From NCBI GenBank assembly GCA_028015205.1, contig CM051516.1, forward strand, positions 55,742,230 through 55,806,229: a stretch of 64,000 nt of DNA, read 5' to 3'. Position 1 is the stretch's first letter, and the number at the start of each line of letters is the position of its first letter. A model generated the notes under the pieces. It did not search any database and was not told the DNA's origin. It saw only the letters and a program-made list of their open reading frames with translations. The translations under genes and the position numbers were made by a program. Of the stretch, positions 23,598 to 34,464 are shown one piece after another. The DNA comes from Mytilisepta virgata. Its lineage: Eukaryota; Mollusca; Bivalvia; Mytilida; Mytilidae.

Positions 23598-23764
23598 GTA
23601 ATGAAACTCATCTTTTATTGTTCAATTTTATTTCTTTACTGTATTGTCATATGCTATATGTTGTTGCACTATGATTTAAAAAAAAAGGCTCCGAAAGAGG
23701 TCGAATTTTGAAAAAAAGGACAAGTATACCTAAGAAGCAATAAAAAAACGTAATCCATTGGACA

Positions 23765-24270
23765 GACAAACCCAGGAAGAGAAATGAACAACCACAAGCA
23801 CAACAAATAAACACAGAAAACTAAAAACCAATAAACAACACGAACTCCTATAAAAACCAGGAGTGAACCCAGGTGCTGTGAATCGGAGTTAGCGATCTAA
23901 ACTTTTAATTGTTCTATCAGATTAATGACATAAGTTCTAAATAAAATGATGTCATGACCATTATTTAAGGTTTTAGATTTTTAAAAAACCGTTTCCCAAA
24001 TGAAAATGGACCTGTTCCATTGATATTATCCCTTCCTCATACCGGATTTGACATGAGCAGCATGGCGGGTGTCCTGCAGGAAGCAGAGACTGCTTACTCT
24101 TCCGGAGCACATGAGTCTACCCCCGGTTTTTTGGTGGGGTCCATGTTGTTCATACGTTTTTAGTTTTTAATTGTAGTACATGTATTGTTTTGGTCTTGTC
24201 TTCGTTGTTCTCCGGAGTTTGTCAGTTGTAACGATTTTTCTCTCCTTCGAATACCCCTTTGGTATTTCTT
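23765..24270. repeat. Two dispersed-repeat pieces in opposite orientation
   Basis: 23765-23885 is the minus-orientation form of 1510-1640 (ccacaagcacaacaaataaa, ctataaaaaccaggagtgaa). 24090-24270 is a plus-orientation relative (cttccggagcacatgagt) running into tgtattgttttggtcttgtc and ttctccggagtttgtcagtt, which is repeated almost unchanged at 50105-50235 inside intron 2 of the choline transporter gene. Confidence 0.7.
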
Positions 24271-24468
24271 GACTTTACTTATCCGTTGGGTAAATATCCC
24301 AATTACTTCTCTCGGGGTATTGGTTAACTGTCGATCCCGAAAGCAACTTTCTAGTCAACTATTGTAATTATAAAAGAGATATCGTAAACCGAAATTATAA
24401 TCAGAACTAAAAAACGAATTGTGATGAAAGAATGGACAGACAACCAAAAGATCCCAAATAGATCCGTA

Positions 24469-24745
24469 AATATATCTAATTTCTTGTTTCATAAAATCAA
24501 GTTTAAGTGGATTGAGCCAGTAAGGATGCTGCTTAATTTGAGAAACATCGCCTACATCAAAATCATGACAAACAGCAGTGGTTTTGTTTGGCACATTAAA
24601 AGAAAATACCAAAGTTTTCATTTTTTCTTTGCGATCGAAAGTCAGATGTGCAAGTTATGAGTCTAAATTTGATACAATTACTGAATTTTTCAATCTACCA
24701 GTTTGTTCCATAGTCTTGGAATCAAGCGATGGTTCAATTATGTCT
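24469..24745 (-). pseudogene. Start of reverse transcriptase, truncated, with INT-RT linker
   Basis: The linker has TGRLKNSVIVSNLDS, and a new frame from 24621 reads KTTAVCHDFDVGDVSQIKQH then PYWLNPLKLDFMKQEIRY. This is the region just before RT motif 1 in gypsy-type enzymes (usually ...GDAxPIKQxPYRxxPxKxxxxxxEI). After 24470 the translation becomes unrelated. The fingers, palm and YxDD box are absent. Confidence 0.75.
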
Positions 24746-26059
24746 GGTTTGTCATGATCGTTCTCCAATTTAACCATGGCTAAAGTGGCAACTAGTTTAC
24801 TCTCACCTTCATTAGTACGATCAAAATATGGTTTTAACATATTAATGTGACACACTCTATTTTGTGTACGCCGACCTGGATTTTTTACAATAGAATTCAA
24901 ATCACTGATTTTACTCTCGATTTTATAAGAACCACAGTATTTAGGATCTTATCACCAGGCTCAAAAACTCTGTCCCTGGAATCTTTATCATACCATATTT
25001 TCATCTTATTCTGTATAGCTTTTAAGTTTTTCTGAGAAATTTGACAAGAGTAAACAATTTTTATTTAAATCTAGATACATAGTCTAGAAGATTCAAGTCA
25101 GTGTGTTCAGTAAGCCATTTCTCAACCAATTTCAAAGGTCTCCTTACAGTATGACCAAACACCAACTCGAAGGAGCTAAAACAAAGGGATTCGTGAACAG
25201 CCTCTCGGGCCGCAAAAAATAGAAAGTGAACACCATCACTCCAGTCCCTATCAAATTGAAGACAAAAAGTTCTAATCATGTTCTTCAATGTTTGATGAAA
25301 ACGTTCTAAGGCATCTTGAGATTCTGGATGATAAGCACTTGATCCATACTGAGCAATCCTTAACTGGTAAACGACCTGCTGAAATAAACCGGACATAAAA
25401 TTTGAACCCTGGTCGGACTGTGTAGACTTAGGAAGTCCTACTAATGTGAAAAATTTGATAAGAGCTTTGGCAATAGTTGGTGTCTTGATACTCCTTAAGG
25501 GAATAGCCTCAGGAAAGCGAGTGGATGTACACATGATCGTCAATAAATACGCATTTCCAGTCTTGGTCTTTGGTAAATGTCCAACGCAACCATTAAGTAC
25601 TCGGCTGAAAGGTTCTTCAAAGGCTGGAATTGGCTAAGTGGTGCTGGTGGTATTTTCTGGTTAGGCTTGCCACCAACCTGGCATATATAGCATGATTTGC
25701 AGTATTCTGTGACATCATTTCTAAGTCTGGGCCAGTAGAAATGTTGTAAGATCTTAAAGCAAGTCTTCCTTATACCTAAATGTTCAACCATGGGGCTGTC
25801 ATGGGCAAGACCAATAATTTCTTGCCTATAGACTTTAGGCACCACCACTTGGTATACCACTCTCCATGGGATAGCATCAGGGGGCCTCCACTTCCTCATC
25901 AAAATGCCGTCTTCATGGTAGTAACATTCGGCCACTTTGTCTGCTTCTTTTTGGGGTAGAGCCCTCTTGCGGAGCCGAAGAACCTCATGGTCTTTATTTT
26001 GTTCTTCCATAACATCCACCACCGGTTCACTGGTAACAATAGGTTCAGCAACCACTTTG
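24746..26059 (-). pseudogene. Integrase of the Gmr1-like element
   Basis: From about 26059 one frame runs from the end of the protease into integrase. The HHCC zinc-binding domain is visible as AHDSPMVEHLG plus CKSCYICQ. After a frameshift near 25543 the core has TSTRFPEAIPL, STQSDQGSNF (second catalytic Asp) and ALERFHQTLKNM (catalytic Glu). The stretch holding the first Asp is scrambled near 25560. The C-terminal domain spans frame shifts at about 25050-24900 and ends with KNPGRRTQNRVCHINMLKPY. The gene would insert the cDNA into host DNA; this copy cannot. Confidence 0.85.
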
Positions 26060-26605
26060 TTCCTAGCTAGATCATTTCCTAGCAATAATGAATCACCCTC
26101 AACAGGGAGAGTAGGACCCACAACAACTAGTCCAGTAATTAAATCTGACTTCAAATAAATACGATGGAGGGGAACATCTCCACACCTTGTAACAAAACGG
26201 AGGCACCAACGGACTCTCCTCGGACAAAGGCAACACACCTAACAACAAAGTCTGAGAAGCTCCAGTGTCCCATAGAATCTTAATAGGCTGAGGAGTGGTA
26301 TTATCAAGAATAGAAACAAACCCATTAGACATAAAGGGTTTATAATCCTCCATGTTATCACAAAAACTGGACTTAAAAGCCTGACTCGCAGGACATTCCA
26401 ACTTACTAGTATTGGTAACAAGGGGTGTCGTACAAGCACTGCACTTGGGCTTATTATCTCTTTCATTCTTCTTCTGGAGTATAAAACAATCAGCCATCAT
26501 GTGACCATTTTTTCTTACAATAAGCACAAGTAAGTATGTTCTTCTCAAAAGTATCAAATTTTGGAACAGACATATTATAACTAGACTGACTCTTATTCTG
26601 TGCAA
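26060..26605 (-). pseudogene. Zinc-knuckle remnant and aspartic protease of the Gmr1-like element
   Basis: KNGHMMADC (near 26510) is the second half of a CCHC knuckle whose first cysteines are in another frame. The protease has PIKILWDTGASQTLL with DTG at 26269-26261. After a frameshift near 26220 it has DVPLHRIYLKSD and LPVEGDSLLLGNDLA, the last being the C-terminal retropepsin landmark. The active-site triad is intact, unlike the protease of the gypsy copy at 10.3 kb, but the frame is broken. Confidence 0.8.
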
Positions 26606-26639
26606 CAGGCTTACTATCAGTACGCTCAGTACTTTAATT

Positions 26640-27609
26640 TTTGTAATTTCCGCTTAAAGTATTAAAATTTAACTTTTGAAACATCTTTTATGTGAAAGGG
26701 TATAATTATCGCAAACAACAGCTGCATCTTGCAATGTCTCAACAGTTTTGTCATCTAAATGTGTTTTAAGTCTAAATTAACACACTGCTTGAACTCTTCT
26801 AATAACATTAATTGTCTTAATTTATCAAAATTGTTATCTATTTTCTTTGACGTAAGCCATTTATCAAATAGATCTTCTTTTTCCCTAGCAAATTCAACAT
26901 AGGTTTATGATTCAAACTTTTTATAAGATCTAAATTTCTGTCTATATGCTTCTGGCAATAGCTCATAAGCTTTCAAAACTTCATGTTTAACAGTGTCATA
27001 ATCAGAACTTTTTTCTGAAGAAAGTGCTGAGTAAATTTCAGCGGCCTTGCCATCAAAAACACTTTGCAGCATTGTAGTCCAATAAGGCTTTGACCATTTC
27101 AAATTTTGAGCAATTTTCTCAAACTGTAAAAAAAAATTATCAACCGTTTTTTCACAAAATTTGGGAACCAAACGTATATTTTTTGCTGCATCAAAATGTT
27201 CTGATTTTGACTCATATTTAGTGTTGCTTTCTACTTTAATCATTTCTATTTTTATTTTCCCCGTCTCTAACCTTTCCCTCATTTCAAGTTCTGCTTGTTT
27301 TTCTTCTTTTTCCAATTGTTTTAATTTAACTTCGTTTTCCAATTGTTTTAATTTACGTTTATGTTCTAATCCAAGCTGTTTTAATTTGAAAGCATCAACA
27401 TTTTCGACCTTGAGTTCAAGATCCTCTTCGCCAAAAATTTCTGAGTCAACTAAATTGTCTATTACCAATTTTTTTATTATTTGTTTTCTCATAGATCCTC
27501 TAAAATCTATTTGTAGATGTTTAGCAAGCAACACTAATTCGTCTTTCTTTAGTTTATCAAACACGTTCAGGTCTGGCGTTTTCAAAAATTTACCAGCATC
27601 AAATGCCAT
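26640..27609 (-). pseudogene. gag of the Gmr1-like element
   Basis: It starts at ATG 27609, 66 bp inside the primer binding site. The 234-codon frame has an N-terminal helical region (FDKLKKDELVLLAKHLQID), a charged coiled coil rich in K, E and L (about residues 70-125), then LVPKFCEKTVDNFFLQFEKI. That last piece begins a SCAN/capsid-like domain often seen in vertebrate and mollusc gypsy Gag. A stop at 26905 interrupts it; the domain continues (YVEFAREKEDLFDKW, LRQLMLLEEFKQC) to about 26760 before decaying. Gag would form the particle. Confidence 0.8.
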
Positions 27610-27674
27610 TTTGTAGAATTTTGTTGGCTAATTCTAAATAAAATACTGAATAAAATTAATAAGATATTAACGTT

Positions 27675-27694
27675 ATCCCTCAGACGAGCCCCCA
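27675..27694 (-). promoter_or_regulatory. Primer binding site, tRNA-Pro-like
   Basis: Read on the minus strand this is TGGGGGCTCGTCTGAGGGAT, 5 bases inside the LTR end. The first 12 bases equal the classical proline-tRNA primer binding site of gammaretroviruses; the rest is close. It would prime minus-strand DNA synthesis. Confidence 0.75.
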
Positions 27695-27699
27695 ATTTC

Positions 27700-28326
27700 T
27701 GTTACGGCCAGAAATCACCTTTGAATTGTAGCCAACAAAAGACACAAGTCAATAATAAAATTTAACAAGATTTATTATACACAAGTTTACAAGAAATATT
27801 ATACAGATTAAAATGTCAACTTAACTGTTAAAATATATGTCCGATCTTTTTGTCTTTTCTTTATCCGGAATTCTTCTCGTCACTGTTGCGGGAATCCAAA
27901 CAGAATATTATGTCCAATAAGTCACAATCTAGTATGATGTAGTTCACGTAAATAAAAGTGTCAATCCAACATCTGAGAAGACAAGAATGTTAATGTCTGA
28001 TCTGATCTGAAAGTCTAACTTTAGTGTCCGTATATATATAGTTGTCACGGAAATCTCTAGAAGACTGTAGAAGGGAAACTCTTAGAAACTGTAGAATGGA
28101 AACATCGTATATTATGATCATTCCAGAATTATTATGTAAGTCAAATAGAAAGTTCTAATCATTCCATCAGTATCTATGATTTTTCCAGTGATTTCTAAAC
28201 AGCACAGTTATAACATTATTTGGTAAACAACTATAAGTATTATGTAAGTATATTATACATGTTATAAGGCCACACAAAACAAATTAAGACAAGATAAATA
28301 AATATAATAATTACAATATCATAACA
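27700..28326 (-). repeat. 5' LTR, 627 bp
   Basis: On the minus strand it begins TGTTATGA (28326) and ends CGTAACA (27700), a TG...CA pair with short inverted ends. It holds a TATA box (28031-28040) and an AATAAA signal (27776-27771), the normal order U3-TATA-R-polyA-U5. Its outer 250 bp recur at 9397-9655. The 3' partner LTR is absent from the window. Confidence 0.85.
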
Positions 28327-29908
28327 ATTATGTACATGTACGCAAAATAATCATTGAGAAAAGGGTTTTATGGCCTCGACAACGGATTTGAAAGGGCATA
28401 TTGTTATGAGTCCCGTTTGGCTAAATTTGGCGTTTGTTAAGGTCAGTATGTCAGATACCAATGACGTAACATAGTAATAACATATTTCCCTAACCAGCAT
28501 CATTCCAGTCATATTTATCTTTATGTTAAGCTTTAGTGACCTGATTTAAATTTTGCGTTGGGTCAAAAAGAGATTAAAACAGATTCGTTTTTCAACTTCA
28601 GATTTATGGAGAGGGGGAGCAATGTGTAACATACGCATAATCTAGTATAATAAATACATTTTCATCAGGATAAAGTGTGTTTTTATTTATAATTAGATGC
28701 AGGGCAGGAGTTCCGGACTTAAGACGAGGGGTCAGGGAAAATGCGACTTGAATGATTATGAAATAGAGGTCAAGATATAAATATAAGAACGGTATGACAA
28801 GACAAAACTTCATAGAACATTAAAAAAAAAACTGGAGTCGCATCAATGAAACAAATAGAAAAAAGGAAAAGAATGATAGAGTAGTTTAAAATAAGATACA
28901 TGTAAATAAATAACTTTTTAAAAAAAGGGGATTGCCTCATTAGCCTAAATTAATATTCCTGAGTTTGAACGTAAACTAGAAGCGTTCTCCGCGTTACATA
29001 TTTCAATTTCAACCAGAAAATAAAAAGAACGCCGATGGCAAAACAAGAGCTAATTAATTATGTCTGTGTGGTTGACAAGGACAGGGCACAGCGATCATCG
29101 ATTTCAGTTGCTCAGCAGGGTTCTCACTAAGAATTTTACAGAACGTCGTTGAATGGATATTTAAATGTAATATGGGTTTGATAAGTTTGAATAACATTGA
29201 TGAATCGTATTTTCAAATACCGATATGGTTACCTCCCTCTTTCCCACAGTTTTCTTTCTAGAGTTTTTTTTATTTTTGTCTTTCAGTGCACTGTAAAGGG
29301 ATACAGTCTCCCTTCGAGATGTTTATGATCGGACCTATCGCTGGAAGATCAATTACCGCAAATAAATGTGGAATAAGTTATCTCCCCCTTTCCTGTGCTT
29401 TTCAGTAAGGTTTGTATCTATAGGTTTTTCATGGTAATGTATAGGGTTGTGAACACCTATTGAAGTCGAAAGGGTTAAACCTATCACTGCTAAATAAAGG
29501 ACCGAAACAATTTTAAATTTTCCGGTGCTTTTTATTCCAGCTAGAACAATATGATCATAAATTCAGGTAAAAAACTGCAATGATAAAAGTACACATAATG
29601 ATAAAATTCCATTATGTATATTAAAAAGTCAGAACTTTGTCTTTTACAACCTTCACATATCATTCCTCACGAGAACGCGGTGTGTCGAAGCTGAGACTGA
29701 TAGAAGTCCGAATACGACAAAAAAATTTACATCACAGCTGTTCTAAAATGATTTGAAATCATTCATCTTGAATCAAGTTTAATTTAACTGTAAATGCAAA
29801 TAAAGATGAAATCAACCGTTTTAAATCGTTTTCCATTACATATTTATATAATATACCTTAAATGAGCCTCTCACAGAAAGTTAATAGGCTAAAAATATTA
29901 CAACACGA
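28327..29908. other. Intergenic, no gene recognised
   Basis: No frame resembles a protein. Around 29240-29480 there are two diverged copies of a ctccctcttt/cagttttc...ctatcgctg motif, suggesting an old tandem duplication. Nothing else is supported. Confidence 0.45.
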
Positions 29909-29911
29909 CAT

Positions 29912-29941
29912 GGGGGGAGGGGGGGGGGGGGGGGGGGGGGG
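29912..29941 (+). repeat. Poly-G tract
   Basis: Thirty bases of G interrupted by one A at 29918. It can form G-quadruplexes and is prone to length variation or assembly error. It directly precedes a tRNA-like segment. Confidence 0.9.
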
Positions 29942-29944
29942 TTG

Positions 29945-29992
29945 TAGCTTCGACGGTTTTTCTCAACGGATCCTAGGTTCGAATCCCGCTAT
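29945..29992 (+). repeat. tRNA-derived SINE fragment
   Basis: tagcttcgacgg resembles a pol III A box, and ggttcgaatcc (near 29973) is a perfect B box. The spacing is short, and neither a cloverleaf nor an acceptor stem forms, so it is not a tRNA gene. A tRNA-derived SINE head is the likeliest explanation. Confidence 0.5.
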
Positions 29993-30080
29993 GGAAATTA
30001 AAAATTTTATTAAGACTTTTAAAACGCTAATAGTTTTCTGCACAAATAATCAAAGACCTTTGAATTTCTTAGTTTTTACC

Positions 30081-30372
30081 AGGGGGAGGTTGAATACAAA
30101 ATTTACAACAAACGGGATGATTTTGAATTTACAATCGTCAACTTCCAAGTTTTGAACGGCAACATTTCAGAAGCGCCCGCGTACGGAGTGTATATTTCAC
30201 AACTCATACGTTATTCTAGAGTTTGTGACATACACATTGACCTCCTGGACAGAGCCCGGCTCCTGACAAGAAAGTTGCTGAAACAGGGGTATGTTGTTCC
30301 TAAGTTGCAGTCATCCTTATCAAAGTTTTATGGACATCATCATGACTTGATTGACAACTATGAAAAAAAAAT
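30081..30372 (+). pseudogene. Reverse-transcriptase relic, C-terminal part (same family as 3205-4010)
   Basis: After GRLNTK and a one-base shift the frame reads DDFEFTIVNFQ, then EAPAYGVYISQLIRYSRVCD and DRARLLTRKLLKQGY, KLQSSLSKFYGHHHDLIDNY. This is the conserved end of the family whose catalytic core lies at 3.6-4.0 kb and whose other relic is at 51.2-51.9 kb. No catalytic part is present here. Confidence 0.75.
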
Positions 30373-30584
30373 CTTTTTTTTAAACATAATGCGAATCAGC
30401 GAATCAATGTGGACAATAATGTAGTTTTAATTTTTTTCCCAACCTTATTGCAAACAAAAAGACCATTTGGTCCATAGCAATACAGACATATCATACAAAT
30501 ATACAGACAGAGATACATATATATCACAAAAAGGAAAAATATATATATTAATACAGTTTAAGTGTCTCCTTTCCTCAGTTCTAA

Positions 30585-30990
30585 TTACTGTTGTATAAAA
30601 GACGCTATTATCTTAATATCATCAGGTGTTGATGGATTCAAAATAGTTTTCAATTTTTCTATATAATTATGGGAAGTGAAATTAATATAATTTTCTGTAT
30701 AACTATTTAAAAAAGTTTCTCTCAATTTTGTATTAATCTTACAATTGAAAAGCTTCTTTAAGGATACGGTTAATTTCATCATTATTTAGTCTTGATAAAT
30801 TCATTATAGTTTGAGTTTTTATAAAGGACTCAACAGGAAGAATGTTTAACTTTTCTCTGACAACTAAATTTGTTGAGCATCTTTTTGTGCTCAGAGTATT
30901 TTTTATGAAATTAAGCTGTATTTTATCAGCAAAACTTAACATATCAATAATAGAGTTGCTTTTGGTAGCTCTCATATTTGCTCTATAAAC
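30585..30990 (-). pseudogene. Possible LINE reverse-transcriptase C-terminal relic
   Basis: Two overlapping minus-strand frames (30975-30739 and 30782-30585) read like the end of a non-LTR retrotransposon ORF2: FIKNTLSTKRCSTNLVVREK, LNILPVESFIKTQTIMNLSR. LINE ORF2 ends often have a 'K/R-x-S-T/S-N-x-x-V-x-x-E-L/x-G-x-x-P' pattern, and this is a loose match. I assign it with low confidence; a host pseudogene is possible. Confidence 0.35.
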
Positions 30991-31344
30991 TTTTAATAGA
31001 ATTCAGTTGCTTTTTTTTGTAGGTGTTCTGCAAGTGTCTAGCCTCTTTAATGAAATTCGTCTTCATTAAAACCGTTTACCCCCCAAAAAAACATATTTAG
31101 CATTTCTTTGACTTTAGATAACTTTTACCTTTAGCGTAACCAAGGTTCTTTTTTATTTGTCTTACATATCTGTAGCATATAACTGCAGAAATCAGCAATT
31201 CTAATTGCATTAACCAAGTAAAAATCGGCAAAAAGAAGGGGAAAGTCAGTAAATTTGATTGCCAAGAAAAGACAAAGTCATGAAATTGACCACCACAAAC
31301 AAACTCCATAAGGATACATGTATATCTTAAAGAGATATCTATCT
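30991..31344. other. Intergenic, no gene recognised
   Basis: It contains a poly-T/poly-A rich stretch; no supported feature. Confidence 0.4.
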
Positions 31345-31465
31345 AAAACCCGGGAGTGATATCAGTTGATTCGGGAATGTAAGCATGACCTGCTCCGTAA
31401 ACGGCATCCGCCACATTGCCGGTGAGTAAATGCCAGTTAAGCGTCAAGTCCGGCGAGATGATAAA
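31345..31465 (-). repeat. Dispersed repeat copy
   Basis: tgtaagcatgacctgctccg ... cattgccggtgagtaaa and gtcaagtccggcgagatg match 1040-1130 (gtaagcatgtcctgctccgt, cattaccagtgagtaaag). It is another copy of the family at 985-1600. Confidence 0.7.
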
Positions 31466-32747
31466 TTTTATATTAGACTATAAATAAGTAACTAATTTTC
31501 TTTATATAGTGAAAAAGTTTCTCCTTATGGGACAAGATTGACTTTATTTCTCGTAAAACTAATCGTCCAGTCTCCCTTATAGTGCAAAATGGTTACGAGT
31601 TGTCAATAACGATATTGTACGAATATGAAGAAAATGTGTGCCAACACTGGTACAAAATACACGTAGTAGGAACTTATTACATACTTTGGCACGAAATCAA
31701 AAACTTAAGATATTTTGTTTAATGTTAAGGTTATGTAAATTACAAATTGTAGTACTTACGGAATGACTAACTTCTTTACTTAATATGCTGGGTTTATTTA
31801 TTACCTGTAGTTCAAAATTTTAAGTACATTAATGACTGGTTATATATAAATATACTCCATGCTGATGTAATACTCTATTGCTATCAACATTTCGTGTTTC
31901 TATTTTAGAGATAATATTTAAATGAAAAGGCAGTTTTTGTACTAAAACCAGGATATTTTTATATTTAATTTTATATCTTGATAATGTTTGAATGATAATG
32001 AAACAGATTTTAGATTGATAAAATGTGGTTGTCTATTTACTTCCCGTAAACTAATCTAAAATTATCAAAAGAAATTTTTGCTGCACGAAATATTCGGAAA
32101 ACCTATCCTAAATGTATTTTTTCTATGTAAAAGGAAATTGAGAATGGAAATTTGAACGAAACCGGCAAATGATCATTGTGGCAATTGTTGCTTAAAACAA
32201 CAGCAAGTGATTCATTAATTTTCAAATTCAAAATAGACTCCTACATAGTCCAAGATTTCTGTAATATCAAATTGCCTTTTTAAGCGGACGCCAGAATCCC
32301 AGATATAAAATTATCAAGGACTAGCAAAACAGTCAATATTTCACTTCTTTGAATATTTTTGTTTAAACTGATCGAAAGGATCCGTATTTAGAGCTCTCCA
32401 TTAAGTATATATTTACATAGATGAAATCTAACGATTTTCATATCCGCCTTTTCCAACGATATAAATAAATATTAAATTTAGAACATATTTCAACGTGAAT
32501 TATTCGTGCGACCAACCGTTTATTCCCATACTGTCAATGTTTCTCGGTAACCTGCAGATAATGATAGTATAGTTCAATAAACAGGAAAAGATCACTATTA
32601 CCTTAAAAGCAGGATAAAACGTACACTACACATACTTTATTGATGTGTTCTCAACTATATGTAATATTATATAATAACTTGTCTAACGGATTTCATACTA
32701 ACTGTTACACGTGGTTACAGCGCAAGTTAATTATTGCCATATTCTTA
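31466..32747. other. Intergenic, no gene recognised
   Basis: AT-rich and without structure that I can support. Confidence 0.45.
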
Positions 32748-33270
32748 TTAGCTCACCTGATCCGATGGCGTCCGTCGTCCGTCGTCCACAATCCACATTT
32801 TAATCTTCTCCTTAGAAACCACTGGAACAATTGGGACCAAACTTTGGTTAAATGGTTCCAATGGACCTTCGAACAAGATGGCGACCAAGCTAAAAATAAA
32901 AAGGGGGTCAAAATTTTAAAAATGTTCTCCTCTGAAGCTACTACGCCAACCTCAGCCAAACTTTACTGAAATGATCCTTGGGTGGTCCCCTTCCAAAACT
33001 GTGTCCGATGGTGCCGAACTCCGCCCAAGATGGTTGCCACAGCTAAACTTCGATTAACAAAGGACCTTAAGAGAAATTCACTTAAAAATCTTCTTGTCTG
33101 AAACTGCTTGCTGAATCAGAACTAAACTGTGGTGGAATGGTCAATAAATAGCCTTCTTGCAAAATTGTGGCTAATGGTCCCGACCTCCGACCAAGATGGC
33201 CACCACAGCTGAACTTAGTTTAACATAGAACCTTATGGGAAAGAACAAGGGCCCTTTTCTCCAGATATTG
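32748..33270 (+). repeat. Tandem repeat family B, about 155-165 bp period, 3-4 copies
   Basis: It starts agctcacctgatccgatggc and gtccgtcgtccgtcgtcc. Units are recognised by aagatggccaccacagct (32873, 33027, 33192), cacttaaaaatcttcttgtc and tggtccccttccaaaactg. The same family forms the array at 35795-36330, and one reverse-complement piece lies at 38680-38790. The frame at 32640-32969 is a by-product. Confidence 0.8.
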
Positions 33271-34060
33271 TTTCATTCTGCCACCTATCAAGGCCAAGCT
33301 AATATATATACATGCATTAGTTTATTAACACTTGATGATGAAAAAACTAATGAAATTATAATTGAGCTATTGCTTTTGCGATACAGTGCAGTGCACCATT
33401 GACGGTGTTACAGTAACTGTTAAAAAGAATTGAAATCTACGAACTTGTACGTAATAAAATAATTGTGTGTTGGAATTTTTTGAAACTTGGATCCTGTTGT
33501 AGAAACCTACAGTTTTAAGGTATTAATTAAAGTGACGATGCAATAATGGTCAGGGCATAATAATCACAATCAGGTATCCATTTTAATATTTAACATACGT
33601 TTAAACAGTTTGGAAAAGGTTGAGTCAAAAATACTATACAGACTTATCAGATCTGTATAATTTCTGCCTGCATACATCACATCTATAGTCACTGCGCTTA
33701 GGTACTTTAAGGTTGTGCCTAAGAAGTTTGTTGTTTAGACACTGATTTGCAGCACGCACAACACAATGGCGTCGTCGTTGTTACCTACATGTTCTTCTTT
33801 ACATGATTATGATAAGATGAGTGATGTTATAAATAAATAAAAAAAAAAACATAGTTCACTTTCACTGCCATTTAATCCTGTAAGCACAGCAATATAATCA
33901 GACTTGGGGAGGAAGTTGCACAGAGGAACGGGGGAATCTTGAATTTATTTTGTGCTAAAACTTTATGATAATTAAAAATTTTATGTAGGGAAAATTAAGA
34001 AAGAAAGCTTTTGTGGTTTTAAAAAAATATGACAAAATGCGAATCTAGCAAGAAACCAAA
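33271..34060. other. Intergenic, no gene recognised
   Basis: AT-rich. A cysteine/histidine-looking segment near 33650-33780 is too short and broken to call. Confidence 0.4.
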
Positions 34061-34147
34061 AACTTAGCTCTCTCCGAGAATCGAACTCGCAGACAGTTTA
34101 ATTGTTTAACAACCAATAACAGTACCGACTGAACTATCACGACCAGA
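34061..34147 (-). repeat. tRNA-derived sequence (SINE head or tRNA pseudogene)
   Basis: On the minus strand TAGTTCAGTCGG (34136-34125) is a perfect pol III A box and GAGTTCGATTC (34088-34078) a near-perfect B box with the TTCGATT T-loop and a 4-bp T stem. A plausible anticodon arm lies between them, but the ends do not pair as an acceptor stem. So it is tRNA-derived but not a functional tRNA. Confidence 0.6.
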
Positions 34148-34464
34148 TTTTTAATAGGTAATTTAAAGGTATATGTATCTTAATTAAAGTATTGAATTGA
34201 TTTTTTTAAGAACGTTCCATTTTCGTTAAAAAGCACATTGAGGACCAAAACAGGAAACATACAAAATTTGACCATTAGTGCAGTCTTTCAGAAAAAACGT
34301 TTTATGTATTTGGTTCTGGAGGTTCTTGTCAGGGAATTCCCACTTAAAAAGTGCGGAAAACCTCCCGAAATTGACAACAATGCGTTTCAAAGTTTTTATG
34401 AGCTTCCTGTAAGTTTTGAGTTGGATTTATCAGTGCAGAAAATTGAGACGCAAAAAGAATTTTG

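Larger units (their letters stand above)
24469..28326 (-). mobile_element. Truncated LTR retrotransposon with integrase before RT (Gmr1-like order)
   Basis: Minus strand, 5' to 3': LTR (28326-27700), tRNA-Pro-like primer binding site (27694-27675), gag (from 27609), zinc-knuckle remnant, protease with DTGAS, integrase (zinc-binding, core, C-terminal domain ending CHINMLKPYF), then a linker and the first part of reverse transcriptase (VGDVSQIKQHPY, LNPLKLDFMKQEIRY). Sequence similarity stops near 24469, before any RT catalytic motif, so RT, RNase H and the 3' LTR are missing. PR-INT-RT order is unusual for Ty3/gypsy and was described for Gmr1-like elements. All frames have shifts or stops, so this copy is dead. 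Confidence 0.85.

Noticed and set aside
24355..24469. C-terminal half of the minus-strand frame 24621-24355 as further RT
   Set aside because: Similarity to RT stops at EIRY near 24470; the rest is low-complexity and belongs to the flank.
27161..27616. 151-codon plus-strand serine-rich frame
   Set aside because: It lies antisense to the gag of the minus-strand element, whose frame has recognisable domain features.
32640..32969. 109-codon frame with a hydrophobic start
   Set aside because: Its second half is tandem repeat family B; frame and start are accidental.
34061..34147. Functional tRNA gene
   Set aside because: The internal boxes are good but the acceptor stem does not pair and the anticodon arm is irregular.
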